Below are positions 26,018-36,674 of a stretch of DNA of 64,000 nt, in pieces. Source of the stretch: Collybia mongolica (taxonomy: Eukaryota; Basidiomycota; Agaricomycetes; Agaricales; Clitocybaceae). Numbering within the stretch: the first letter of the stretch is position 1; each line of letters begins with the position of its first letter. Where the stretch lies: positions 434,001-498,000 of the forward strand of contig JAAXNY010000004.1 of the NCBI GenBank assembly GCA_013420905.1, in the 5' to 3' direction. The position numbers and the translations under genes were made by a program. The notes below the pieces were generated by a model, which was not told where the DNA came from, did not search any database, and saw nothing but the letters and a program-made list of their open reading frames with translations.

Positions 26018-26498
26018 GCGGCACAGTAGCTTATTTATACATGCTAGAGTCTATGTTATATCATATATTTATTAGTGCATACTTATTGGGGAGTAGGATC
26101 GTTTTATACAGGGTTAATGCTCACGCCGTCTTCGATCTTGGAATACCTTGAGTTACGTTGTAAACCTGCGTCAGGGGTATAATCATGGTACATTGTGCGT
26201 CGACGTCAAGGTCCAATCCACCCTATACAAATAGGTACATAGTCTGATATGATTGATGCAGCCCTCCTCACCTCCTTCCCTTCACCAAAATCAAGGCTTT
26301 ATGCACACATGGACGCTATCATCCAAGGTCTGTAGAGAGACAATAGTGTAATCGCCGTCAAACTTTCTGATCAGGTGCAACGTCATGGTTTTTCTGCCCG
26401 CTATTTGTTGAAAGGTCTATTGTGCTGCTTCTGCCTGGGTATTTGCGATTCTCAATACCTTTAAAACTGTGTGCAAGTGAGTCAGCTAAGCCTGTGTT
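26018..26498. other. Convergent intergenic spacer
   Basis: Short spacer between the + strand membrane protein and the - strand DUF6534 copy 4, presumably 3' untranslated sequence for both. No other feature was seen. Confidence 0.5.
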
Positions 26499-28236
26499 TT
26501 AATTCAGTCTGAGCACCCACGTTATTGGTTCGTTAGAATTATCAGCCCGTGACTGTACGAAAGAAAGACGGAATTCATCCGTGTTAACGCTCCGAAGCGT
26601 TTCGCTTAACGATCCACGCGAATTTAACCTGTCAGATTGCTGTTAACTGGGCGTCGTCAGAAGATTACCGTTGTGATTGCTTACGTGACCACTAGGTATC
26701 GTAGTTATTGAGCAAGTTGGAAGGTAAAGCAATGAGTAGTACTTACATGTTGTAAGAACGTAAAGCTTAGTCAAAATGAGATAGAGAGTGACCCTATTAA
26801 ACCATTGAGTTCAGCACGGCGCACAAGAATAGGATTTGAAAAGGCCACTTACCAAAACAATATTTTCTCTGGGTGAACGACATACATCGCAACATGCCCG
26901 ACCTGGACTGTAGAAACCAACATGCCACGGGTGACCGTGAAGTAAAGGATTCGCTGAAGCACCAGCTGAGTACTATGAAGAAGAGCAATCAACAAAGATG
27001 TCAGAAAGTAAAAATATAATAGAGCTACTTCTTGAAGTCTGTCTGCGTCGTTGCGAGTGTCCGATACAGACCTACAGTGACTAGAACATCCGTTACGACA
27101 CCAAACCCATGGCATATGGATGATTCGATCTATATTTAAACGATTTATAACTGTCAAGTCAGAAGCTAACAAAGGAGAAAATCGCACCAGGATGCGGCGT
27201 TGGTGGAAATCGTCAATCTTATGGCCCTCTGATAACTGGGCAGAAATGGCGCCTATAAACCATGGATTGATATAGGATGTGGTTAATGAGGTTTGGGACT
27301 TACTGGCAGCAGCAGCTTGAATTTCCAATGGTGAGTAAAATGCAGGGCTAACAAGCACCGATCCTAAGCGTACCTAGCATGGCTGTACTTGTAAAAAGCT
27401 GAAATAATCACGATCAACCTTTTCCTACGAGGGTTGTGGTGGTCGGTCACGTACAATCACACAGGGAAGCCACAAGCTTTTTCCGACTAAATAATTACCG
27501 TTAAATCAAAAAATTCACGGTGGAGGGATTTACTTACGCATCCAAAGCCGACGGGCAAAGAATAGATGCACCCTGAGAATATGAGAGCCAGTATAGGGAG
27601 TAATTAGGGTACATCACTTACAAGAAATACATAACGCTTGTAATGGCAAATTCCGCAGATACTACCCTGAATTTGGTTGAGATCAAGTTACGAATATTTT
27701 AGTTGGTTCAGCGTACGTGGCGGGAGACCCGAGAGCATCAATATCACCAAAACGAGTTACCTATATGAACCTAGCATTAACGTCTTCTCTGAATTTGGAT
27801 AGTTTAGACTTACCAAGTAATAGTGTATGATATAGGTGGCGCAGTACGTTTCTGATAGATCTAATAATCTGGATGAAATGAGGCCGAGGAGTTTAGCTCG
27901 TATAAGGAAAAATGCATACACAATGGTGATAACCTGCAAAACGTTGGTAAGGCATTGCAGATAATAGAGTTCATAAACAGTACGCACAAATGCTCGCAGA
28001 GGCCATTTATCACGATTGGTGTGAAAATAAGTCCAGGTCTGAACGAGGGAAATCCCCAGCAACCTGAATACGCGGGTAAGAATTTTAATCTCAGGCTGCG
28101 GCTCCGCTTCATATGGCTTACACCATTGCAATGACATAGCCTATTTTTCATCAATATTTGTGGTCGTTCCGTTCAAGATTGAACGCCCGCACTCACCTAT
28201 AACAGACCCATTGACAATGGAGGACACGTCAGGCAT
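26499..28236 (-). CDS. DUF6534 seven-helix membrane protein, copy 4
   Basis: First - strand paralog. ATG at 28236 gives MPDVSSIVNGSVIG. Visible exons include LLGISLVQTWTYFHTNRDKWPLR (about 28065-27990), the LLDLSETYCATYIIHYYL helix (about 27870-27815) and a TSTAML exon near 27385. The DUF6534 domain (about 27130-26760) contains VVTDVLVTVGL, TRGMLVSTVQVGHVAMYV and KLYVLTT. The 7-nt microexon is at 26691-26685. The last coding exon, LNSRGSLSETLRSVNTDEF, begins near 26634 and reads to TAA at 26499-26501; a further spliced tail as in other copies cannot be excluded. Within the DUF6534 exon WTL is replaced by YRTL. It looks intact. It is separated from the other - strand copies by the mobile-element nest. 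Confidence 0.7.
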
Positions 28237-31200
28237 ACTTGAGGGGTTGGGGGAAGAGCAAAACGAGTGAAGGATAACAACGGCATTATATCTTTAAAAG
28301 CAATTCAATCCGGGGTGGCCGGAGACCCCTCGGCGCACTGTCAGTTCAGACCGCGATAGATCTAAATGTCACATTTGACATCCGCGTTCCTCTCCGAAAA
28401 TAGAGTATATACAGGCGCCTGAAATGGTTACTTGTTCAAGTGTGCTGAATCTATCCACCTCGTTATAGATACCCTTCCATGAGGGGCAAGGACAGTAACA
28501 ACGTCGTATAGAATAAGAGTTCGAGAATAACTGGAAAGATGCGTACTGAGATCCTGGTTGAGCCTAATTTTTTAGACACCTTAGGCCCACTTGAATGAAA
28601 GAAGCCTTGAAGTAGAGGCATGACCCCGTCGTGATCAAAGGTACCTGAGGCCATGATAAGTACATACTACAAACTTTGATATCTATAAATGGCCGAGATA
28701 TTCCACTCACCTCGTCAAGCGCCAGTATTACCAGAGTTTCCAACCATCAAATGATAAATGATCGGTGTGCTCAGCCAACGATACGAATGGTTACAAATTC
28801 CCGCTGAGTGAGCGCTCAACTTCAAAGCTTGGGGGGCCAAGCCTTGCCAACGACCTCGTGGGAAGACGCTCAAGACTCGTCGTGTAAAAACAGTTTCCCT
28901 ATTTAGCCTGCCCAGAGCTAAGAAGAGAACCATTCAGATGTGACCCACCGGAAGTTATTTCGGGCCGATCGTTCCATACGGTAATATGTTGCCAGAACTG
29001 CAACAGTACTTCATACATAGGACCATTCATGCTCATTCAAAGTCTATGAAAAAAAGGACGCGTCGTGCTTGTTTATCATGGTGCTGTATCTTCTTGATTT
29101 GACGGTAGAATTAGCCCCAGTTCCCAGCCCATCAGGCACTTTCTATTACGGATGGACCTGAGCAATCGTCAGGTGGCACTACAAGCAAATTTCGGGATCC
29201 TAGCATCGTGCTCGCAAAGACTTATTTTTTTCCGTGAGAGTAAAAGTCGCGAAATATCAATGGCGATCACTACTCAGGAACACAACATATTCAGATTATA
29301 ATCAGGACCAAACCTAGAGGTGACCAACAAACCATCTATACATGTACGGCATGCATTTGCAGGGGGCTTGGGTTGGCGGTGCTGACAAATTCTTCGGACT
29401 CCGTAATAGTATACGGCTGAGTTTTGCCATGGATACGCGCTGAGCTGTTGCCGAATCATGATGGACGCCGATGAAGGGCCATGTTGGGTATCCTCGTCCA
29501 CCTCGTTTCAAGTCTGATCTAGTTAGATGCAAAGCTTATGGTATGGTTTAAACGCTTTGTTGGTCTCATAGAGCTGAGGAAAAGTTGCGCGTATTCCCAT
29601 GAGTGTCGCGGCTTGATGGCGATAGAGAAGATACGGTGAACCACAATGTTCGGTCACGTGCACATAGCCCCGAGTAGTGTTACTTCCGAATTACTTCCAA
29701 ATTGAGGTTGAACTTGAGTCTCATCTTCACAATTAGTTGTTAGAATAACGGGGTTGCGTTATCGTAAGTAGGATGTAAGTACTTGTGGATGATGAAGCTG
29801 AAGTTTTTGTTTAAAAGGCGCTTATCTGGGGAGATCATCACACGGTGTCTAAGCACTTGAAACTCGACGCAAACTCGAAGATGTATTGAAAAAACGCTAC
29901 CTTCTGCTCCCGTACCATTCACCAAGCCCGTGTCGCATGGTTACCGCAAGGGTTTCTGCAGCGCGGTTCCTGAAGATGACATGAGATTAGAGAGTCGGAA
30001 TAAGGAAAGGCTGATTTTCCCGTCGATCATGATCAGAAAGCAATCATGCTGGGATCCTGAGTTCCAAGTCACCGAAATGAAGACGTCAATGTTCAAAATG
30101 GGTTTGACTTTTCGTGGGCAACGCATTCTAAATATTAACGGTTCTCTCGTTATACCTGTAAGTATACCTAAATCGCTCATTTTCCATCAGCAAAGTAATA
30201 ACAAAGTAATACAAATGTGTGTCATATCTTTACGGAAGTGATAGTTATTGTATCGCGGCCCAGAGAGCCCCGATTACTATGGACAATAATAGATTTTTCT
30301 TCAGGGGCTGTGCCGCGCCCCCGTGAGAGGCTTTGGATGGGAGCAAGCCGGGCTTCGGTTTTTATTTTGTGTTCCGGACGAACAGATAAAATTTGTAGAA
30401 GGGAAGCCTGACTGTCCTGATTTGAGGGGTATCTGTATAGGGTTCGCTTCCGCAGCAGTAACTAGTGGTTGAAGGCCAATTGTATCTATAGTTGAGGTTA
30501 TTAGTACACTTTGCGGGAAACCAGTCATTTGCGGTCTCGAGAAGTTTCACGTTTACGATTTGACGGTTCTGACAAGTACGTTAAATGTTCACCCAGAGTT
30601 CCAATCACATTTTGCTCATTCCATCAGCATTGTTCTGACATGTAGTATAAACAGTTCAAGTCACAAATTGATATCCACGGCTTTAGGAACCTCTGCGCGG
30701 ACGCTTGGGGCAGATCCATCTGGTTCGTTTTGGGTTCAATGCTCTTAGGGTGGGGTCGGCGGTAAGGCGTGTGATCGATAGGATTGTCCGGAACATGATG
30801 AACCGGTGAGCTTTAGTGTATACTTCCATGGACTGTTCCTAATGTTGCTTATCATGACCAGTAAGATATGGGGGGGAACATGGGGCATAATATGGGGTGT
30901 TGCCAGCGCCACTGTTATGAGCGGAGAGCACTGGCACGGATATGAAGAATTTTGTGAGGCCGAAATTTTAGGGTCTGTAATTATTACAACAGGTGTTTAA
31001 TACACCTACGCTAAGGGGAGGGGGGGGGCGTGTGACGGTTGTGAGACGCATCGCGGTGACGGGACTTGACGGAGTTGTAAGACGCATTGTTGGTACTTGT
31101 TTGGCAAGTTATTATGGCCGCAGCACCTCGGGGTTTTTTCTCTGTCCTGGGTTTCCTCCACTGAATCTACCCCGACGATTTACAATATACACTCTCCAAC

Positions 31201-33353
31201 AAAACTGCGAGAAGAAATTCCACCCTGGCTTTGATCGTCCTGGCTAAACATGATGGACTTTCTAGTTGCCAAATCTTAGGCTCATCACAACCTTCGGCAT
31301 TCATATTCATGTCCTCAATGCCCACCTACTTGGCATGCTTTCGAACATCACGTTTTGGACGAAGTTTAGGCAAGAAATAGTGTGGAGAGTCGCTGAAGGG
31401 TGCTGTGCCGAGATAAGTTGGTGTGGGTAACCACACCAACGGTGTCATTGGGGCATTAGGGATGTAACAACTTGGTGGGAACAGCCTTAGGAAGTGGGGT
31501 GACCCCCGAACGCTATCCGAGCGGCTTGTGCTGCCAAGTGCGTTTCTTACGTTTGATCGTTGTCTTTATGGTGGGATTCAAACTGGGCCCGGCACCACAG
31601 GTTTATCGTGTATATGTTTCTTCATCATACGGAGGCTTTATTCACATAGAAGCCCGATGGCGTAACGGCCAACCTGGCCTGGATCATTATACTATGTCCG
31701 AAATCAGAGGATCCTGTTCGACTCAAGCTCAGACAGGCTCAGACTCAGGTGGCTGGCGAGTTTTGATTTTCGCCCTTCATACCGGTCTCGAATCCAGCCC
31801 TTACGATACGGTGTCCCTCGGAACGCCACGTGAGCCGAGTTTCAAAAACTTGTGCACTCACTATACCATAAGCTTGCTCTGCAGTATGTTTGGAAACTCC
31901 ACATGAACATTACAGGTGCCTACAACAGCTGGATCCGAGACTGCTTCGTGCGTGTGTGCGATGGGCTGGCCACTATGTTTTAAGTACGTAAACGCAAGTC
32001 TTTTCAAACTGCTCATCTCACTTGGGCAGCTTCATCGTTATCCCAAGCCCATCATCTCCATTTGTGGTAACAATCAACCTAAACTGTCTGTGATGCGGTT
32101 TTGTGTAACTCCTATCAATCAAAGAGCCTACGGCCGCCATTCTGGCACCCGCTCCACCTTGTCAGAAGGTCGCCATCATCCTTTCCACCCAAAAGGTTTA
32201 TTATAATCACGTTACATGCATCGATCCATTCTGGATGGAGAAGAAGTAACGGAAACGGAGTTAAGAGTCTCTAAGTTCGCCTTATTTTTTTTTTTCCACT
32301 TGAAGTCACTGTTCCGGTCGTACGTGATGGGGTTTTTCGGCGGAGATCAGTGTTACTCTGAGCGGTTCTGTCATGATTCCAAACTCCACGACGAATTTCC
32401 AAATCTACATCGTTTCTATTCGTATCTCGTTGTTTATCCCCTTTCTCGCCTCGTTTATCATCCTTTCGAGGGAAAGCGGTGGGCTCAGGTTAAAGTAAAC
32501 CTATCATGCGTGTGCGTCCTACCATCCGCTGTAATGAGGCATTTTTGGAGTTGGGACCTAGTGGGTCTGGGTTTGGTAAATTCATCCTGTTCGGCGTATA
32601 CCCTCACGGGTCCCAGCATCACCACTTACATGATTTTTCTACCAGGTTTCCCGCCTATGTAATAGTAAGTCATTAATCTTGAGATGGAGCTACTAGTACT
32701 TTGGGTCGCGTTTCGGTTGCATGGTACGTACATACCAATGTTTTTCTTACACAGCGTTATTAACGGGAGTCACTGTATCAAGAAATGTTAAATTTAGCAC
32801 ATGGTGCATCATTTAATCTCGTTGTGGCGCATCACAGTGGTTGAGGGGCTCTTAATCGATGAAATGGCGCGAACTACGAACGTTACTATTGGGGTTGGAG
32901 CGCACCAGAGTAACGCGCTCCACTATTGTCGGGAAAGGTGTGATTGAAGGAGTAGGTAGACCTTTGTGGTTAAAAATAAGGTTTCAGTTTGGTGTGTAGT
33001 CCAAGTTACCTTGATACCGCATATTCTGCAGCTTAAACAATGAACGAAATTTACATTCCTTGAGGCCCCACGACGCCTGTGGAGTCGGTTTACGGGTTTC
33101 TCGGGAGGTATAGCTTGGTGCGATGAACGAAACACTCTGAAAAACACGAAGAGAAAATTTTCTGTTCCCGGTGGTCAAGGCTGCTCGACAACAGCTCCAA
33201 CGATGCGGTACCTACCCCAAATTCCCTTAATATGTGGAACGCTAGGTTCATATGAAGCGAAAAGGCACGGCACGACGTCATGCCTTCGCCGAGCATCCAC
33301 CTATCGCGCAGAACTCTTTGTCAAGGGCGATTACCTGAATCGAAAATTCCAGG
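28237..33353. other. Long gene-poor stretch
   Basis: Open frames of up to 148 codons occur (31472-31906, 32216-32662) but show no domain, signal peptide or splice pattern I can recognise. A G-rich run lies at about 31015-31028. No RNA gene or mobile element was recognised. Confidence 0.4.
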
Positions 33354-33360
33354 TATAAAA
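33354..33360 (+). promoter_or_regulatory. TATA box of secreted protein gene
   Basis: TATAAAA 83 nt upstream of the ATG at 33443. A pyrimidine/A-rich leader follows, the usual arrangement for highly expressed fungal genes. Confidence 0.6.
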
Positions 33361-33442
33361 GGCCCCCTCCTATGGCGAACAAAACCACAGAACTACTAGT
33401 CCTTCAACGAACACCAAGCAACCACCCAAACACTTAAACGCC

Positions 33443-34085
33443 ATGCATTTCTCTTCTTTTGCTATCTTCACTGCACTTGCGGTCACTCCTGCTCTTGCCT
33501 CCGTGGGCGTCCACTGTGGTACCACTGAAGACGCGACTCTCTCTGACTGCAAGAGTTTGCTCACCCCCGGCACCTGGAACGGGGCCTGGGCTGGCTCGGG
33601 CAATGTTTGCCAGCGAGTCTCCAATTTCCTTTCTATTTTACCCAGCTAATATTCTCCCCTCTAGCTACGGCCTTGGAAATGTGGCCCATAACGTCGGATG
33701 CCTTGGAGGCGGGAACTGTACGTTAGAACTACCGCTTGATCTCGCTCCGCACTAACTGACAATATGACATATGTAGGCTGCGTCTATGTTGCAGGCGTTG
33801 ACCCCAACGCCCTTGGCAAGGAACAAGCACGTAAGGAGGCGGAGGGCTTGCTCGGGTGCGCTGACACCGGCAGGAACTTGGTTAATGCCTTGCAAACCTT
33901 TTCGGACGGACATGGCGTGTGCATCAGCAACGGACATGGTACGTCCTACGATTGTGGTCCAAAACCTATTTTTCTAACTCGAAATCAACAGGCTGCGGCG
34001 ATTGCTTCGATGGTGAGGACATGTTTATTGTATCTAAGTCTGAGCTAGGCTCAAATCTTTTACAGATTCAGACTTCTCTACCTGA
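33443..34085 (+). CDS. Small secreted cysteine-rich protein
   Basis: Five exons (33443-33612, 33665-33717, 33777-33938, 33992-34012, 34066-34085) give 426 nt, or 141 residues. Residues 1-19 (MHFSSFAIFTALAVTPALA) form a signal peptide with an AxA cleavage site. The mature part has 10 cysteines, in patterns NVCHY, GGGNCCVYV, LLGC, GVCISNGHGCGDCFDD, suggesting five disulfides. Intron 1 has to use a GC donor (gcgagt): the nearby GT donor would shift frame into a stop. Exons 4 and 5 are only 21 and 20 nt. It resembles uncharacterised secreted proteins of Agaricomycetes, possibly effector- or wall-related, but I cannot name a function. It is probably extracellular and appears intact. Confidence 0.82.
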
Positions 34086-34609
34086 GGCTAAGCAAATTCT
34101 TGGTGCCTCACTTAAATAATCTTCACCCAGTAGCTACCCATGTAATGTCCCAGCCTATGAAGTTAACGAACCATTATTTGCCTTGAGTATACTTTAACAA
34201 ATTTTGCTGTGTGCTCTTCTCAGTGGTGAACAAGTCCAATGGTTGAGTTTCGGACTTAGAGGTATTGTGTTGTGTAATAATTATTCCCTTGTTCATTGGT
34301 GCACAAAACAGGCAATTACGTCCGTTTCATACATCAAAATGCTATAATTATAGTATACAGTGTGATACATGCAAGACTGTAAATTAGAGTAGAATCTGAT
34401 ATATAAAATTGCTATGCTTAACTGTAGGGTTCCAAATCGGCGAAATATGTTTATCCCATTAATATGTTGTATAATATGTTTTCTTCTGTATTTTTTGTTC
34501 CAAAAACATTTACCAAATTTGATAAAACACCATTTATGCATTGATGTGTTATTTTACATGTTTTTCTCCGTGTTTTTGTTCCAGAAATATAATCACCATT
34601 ATTGATGGG
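34086..34609. other. AT-rich spacer
   Basis: AT-rich DNA downstream of the secreted protein gene. Two imperfect copies of a T-rich segment ending GTTCC occur near 34470-34500 and 34558-34584. No gene is seen. Confidence 0.4.
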
Positions 34610-35311
34610 GTGGCAGTGCATCAACAATAGTCAACAATGCTGGATGGGTGCCCAACACCGTAATTTGGATTGTGCTCACCACAGGGCGCACATCCATATA
34701 TGGGAAAAACATATTTAAGGTCCAATAATATTATTCTACCTACATTGGCTGTTTCCCTGCCCCTCGGGGGACGAGAATGGGATGGATTGGTGAGAAGAGC
34801 TTTGGATGTCATTCTCAAAATGGATATGATGTCAACAATATTTTTGGAACAAGCACATCAGTCAGTGCTGCACATCATTCCCACCCTGCTGCCCACCTTC
34901 AGAAGCATTGCTCAGCCCCCTTATGCTCACTGTTTCTCACAGTGAGCTCAATGTTTTCACTATTCCTGTGTCTTTCTTCCTGATTTTTTTGTGTATCATA
35001 ATACTTCATATACTTGCATATATTTTATCCAATGAAATCCACCTCAGCCATTCTAGGAAAGAATATGGACATAGATTTGTATTTTGACAAATCTGGAGCT
35101 CTCCACATTTAAAGTGGATACTTTAGCCATAGGTATTGCTGTAGATAGTTACTAGTATAGTAATCTAGTGATATTGGATGGATCATGTGTGTCTGTTATT
35201 ATAAAACAAATGTGGGGAGAAGAATCAATATAATATTGTTGAGGGTGTCATGACATAGAATGAGTATATATATGTGCAATAGACTCCAAGTGTCACTTAC
35301 ATGAAGTTGGC
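34610..35311. repeat. CpG-depleted relic, left part
   Basis: AT-rich, gene-less DNA in which I find no CpG at all from about 34830 to 35311, while CpG is common in most of the window. Its continuation lies beyond the LINE at 46790-47735. This is the signature of an old methylated repeat decayed by C-to-T change. The family is not recognised and no terminal repeats were found. Confidence 0.5.
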
Positions 35312-35326
35312 AACATCAGCAAAGTT
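35312..35326 (+). repeat. LINE target-site duplication, left
   Basis: The 15-base sequence AACATCAGCAAAGTT recurs at 46775-46789 directly after the LINE poly(A) tail, marking both ends of the insertion. Confidence 0.85.
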
Positions 35327-35328
35327 CC

Positions 35329-36203
35329 CGCACAAATGCTGAACGAGCTCGCGCCAATGTGAAGCGTTCCACCACCCACGGCTCCTCTCGGAAAGAAGTT
35401 GTGGTTTTCTGTTCTCCGCTGGTATACTGGGATGACGCTCCTGTTATACCAATGATCAACAGTACTCTTGGTTCTAATCGCCGAACCATCTGCGCCGTCA
35501 TGGAAACACGGAACCATCTTGGGGGTTTGTCCCTCATCATGGACTCTGTGCCTTCCGAAGACGATCTCCAGGTCCTCTACCAGTTCTTCGACGCCAAGGC
35601 GAAGGAGGCTCGAGGGGCTGATACAGAGACATGGGTTGAGGTCGGGTCCTCCAAGACCTTCCTCCGCATCCCCAACTTTCCCTTCTTTGGTATGACTGTC
35701 ACATATGATGAAACCGGGAAGCCCATTCCCATCACTCCATTGGAGGTCAAGACTATCCTTGAAACCTGCAAATGGAAAGGTGCAATCCATCTGTACCAAG
35801 GGGCGCTCCCCCGCGTGGTCAGAAACTCCAAAATGTCAGACTCATGCACTGTGTTCTTCGACATTTATGATTCTCGTGGAGGCACCCACCTCCGCAGCCT
35901 TCAGAACAAGAGCTTCATGCTCGGGTCCCAGTCTCTGACCATCCTGCCTGCTGACAAGCAAATAGGGGTCCCTATCTGCACAAAGTGCTGGAGGTTTGGC
36001 CACTGCAAGGAGGTCTGTCCCTTCAGAGCTCAACTGTGCTCCTATTGCGGCAGACCTCATGACGCCCACAATCACCGCGACCTAGCGGCATGCTGCAAGG
36101 CCGCCCCCAAGGCCTCCCCACCGAGACTTGCAACACCGGCAGGTCATAAGTGCCCCCACGCCTCCCGATGCGTCAACTGTGGCCTTGCCCATGAGTCTGA
36201 CGA
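35329..36203 (+). pseudogene. LINE ORF1 (gag-like), 5' part, truncated and interrupted
   Basis: Open from the 5' edge of the LINE with no ATG at a sensible position (the longest start-like codon is GTG at 35359), so the N-terminus was lost at insertion. The C-terminal half has CCHC-type knuckles: CTKCWRFGHCKEVC (about 35980-36020), then CSYCGRPHDAHNH, then CVNCGLAHESDD. The third knuckle is cut by the gypsy element after the Asp codon at 36199. The frame resumes exactly at 42386, giving RKCSFWKHRYD, whose Cys completes the knuckle. ORF1 proteins of this class bind the element RNA. No function remains here. Confidence 0.85.
36199..36203. repeat. Gypsy target-site duplication, left
   Basis: GACGA, repeated at 42381-42385, flanks the two LTRs; 5 bp is the usual integrase footprint of Ty3/gypsy elements. 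Confidence 0.92.
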
Positions 36204-36661
36204 TGTAAGGGCAACTCCGGCGGAGTGCGCGCGAACTTAGTAGAGCGGGCCGACGCTGGTGGAGGGGATCCTAAGTTGATGTATTCACTTGTACGACATA
36301 TGTACTACTCACCTGGTGGAGGGGATCCTAAGAGAATTCTCTGAGGAGCCTCCATCAGGGGGGGTGTGCTATATACCTAGTGCTACATTAAATACACGTT
36401 CCCGGTGCGGTACGACGACACGCGGTGGGCTAGCAAAGGTCACGTGACCGTGCCCTTGATAGTCCGAACAAGTGCGAAGTCCGGCGGCGAACTGCGCGCG
36501 AAGTAGAGAGTGGGGGTGCGTGTGGGCGTAGGTAATGAACGTGCGATGTAGTGAATGTAATTGACTGAGTCGCGAATCGGCGAAGTAGAAGTCGGCGGAG
36601 TGAGATTCGGCGAAGTAAGGCTAGATCGGCGAAGTAAGGCGGAAATGGAGTTCCCCTTACA
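36204..36661 (-). repeat. 3' LTR of gypsy element
   Basis: A 458-bp LTR, 3' with respect to the - strand element. It contains a direct repeat GGTGGAGGGGATCCTAAG (about 36258 and 36314), several CGGCGAAGTA units near its right end, a TATATA box and the palindrome AGAGAATTCTCT. Confidence 0.95.
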
Positions 36662-36674
36662 TTACCCCCCTTCT
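36662..36674 (-). other. Polypurine tract of gypsy element
   Basis: On the - strand AGAAGGGGGGTAA lies directly against the 3' LTR, the expected plus-strand primer. Its upstream end overlaps the pol stop codon by 2 nt. Confidence 0.8.

Noticed and set aside
26849..27358. 169-codon - strand frame as a standalone protein
   Set aside because: It crosses introns of DUF6534 copy 4 and reads the TDVLVTVGL exon out of frame; only its last part (TRGMLVSTVQVGHVAMYV) is real coding sequence.
31740..31810. tRNA-like GGTCTCGAATCC box
   Set aside because: No matching acceptor stem, anticodon arm or A box could be drawn around it.
32216..32662. 148-codon + strand open frame (and 144 codons at 31472-31906)
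   Set aside because: No family resemblance, no homologous neighbour, no clear promoter or introns; kept as unexplained rather than called as a gene.
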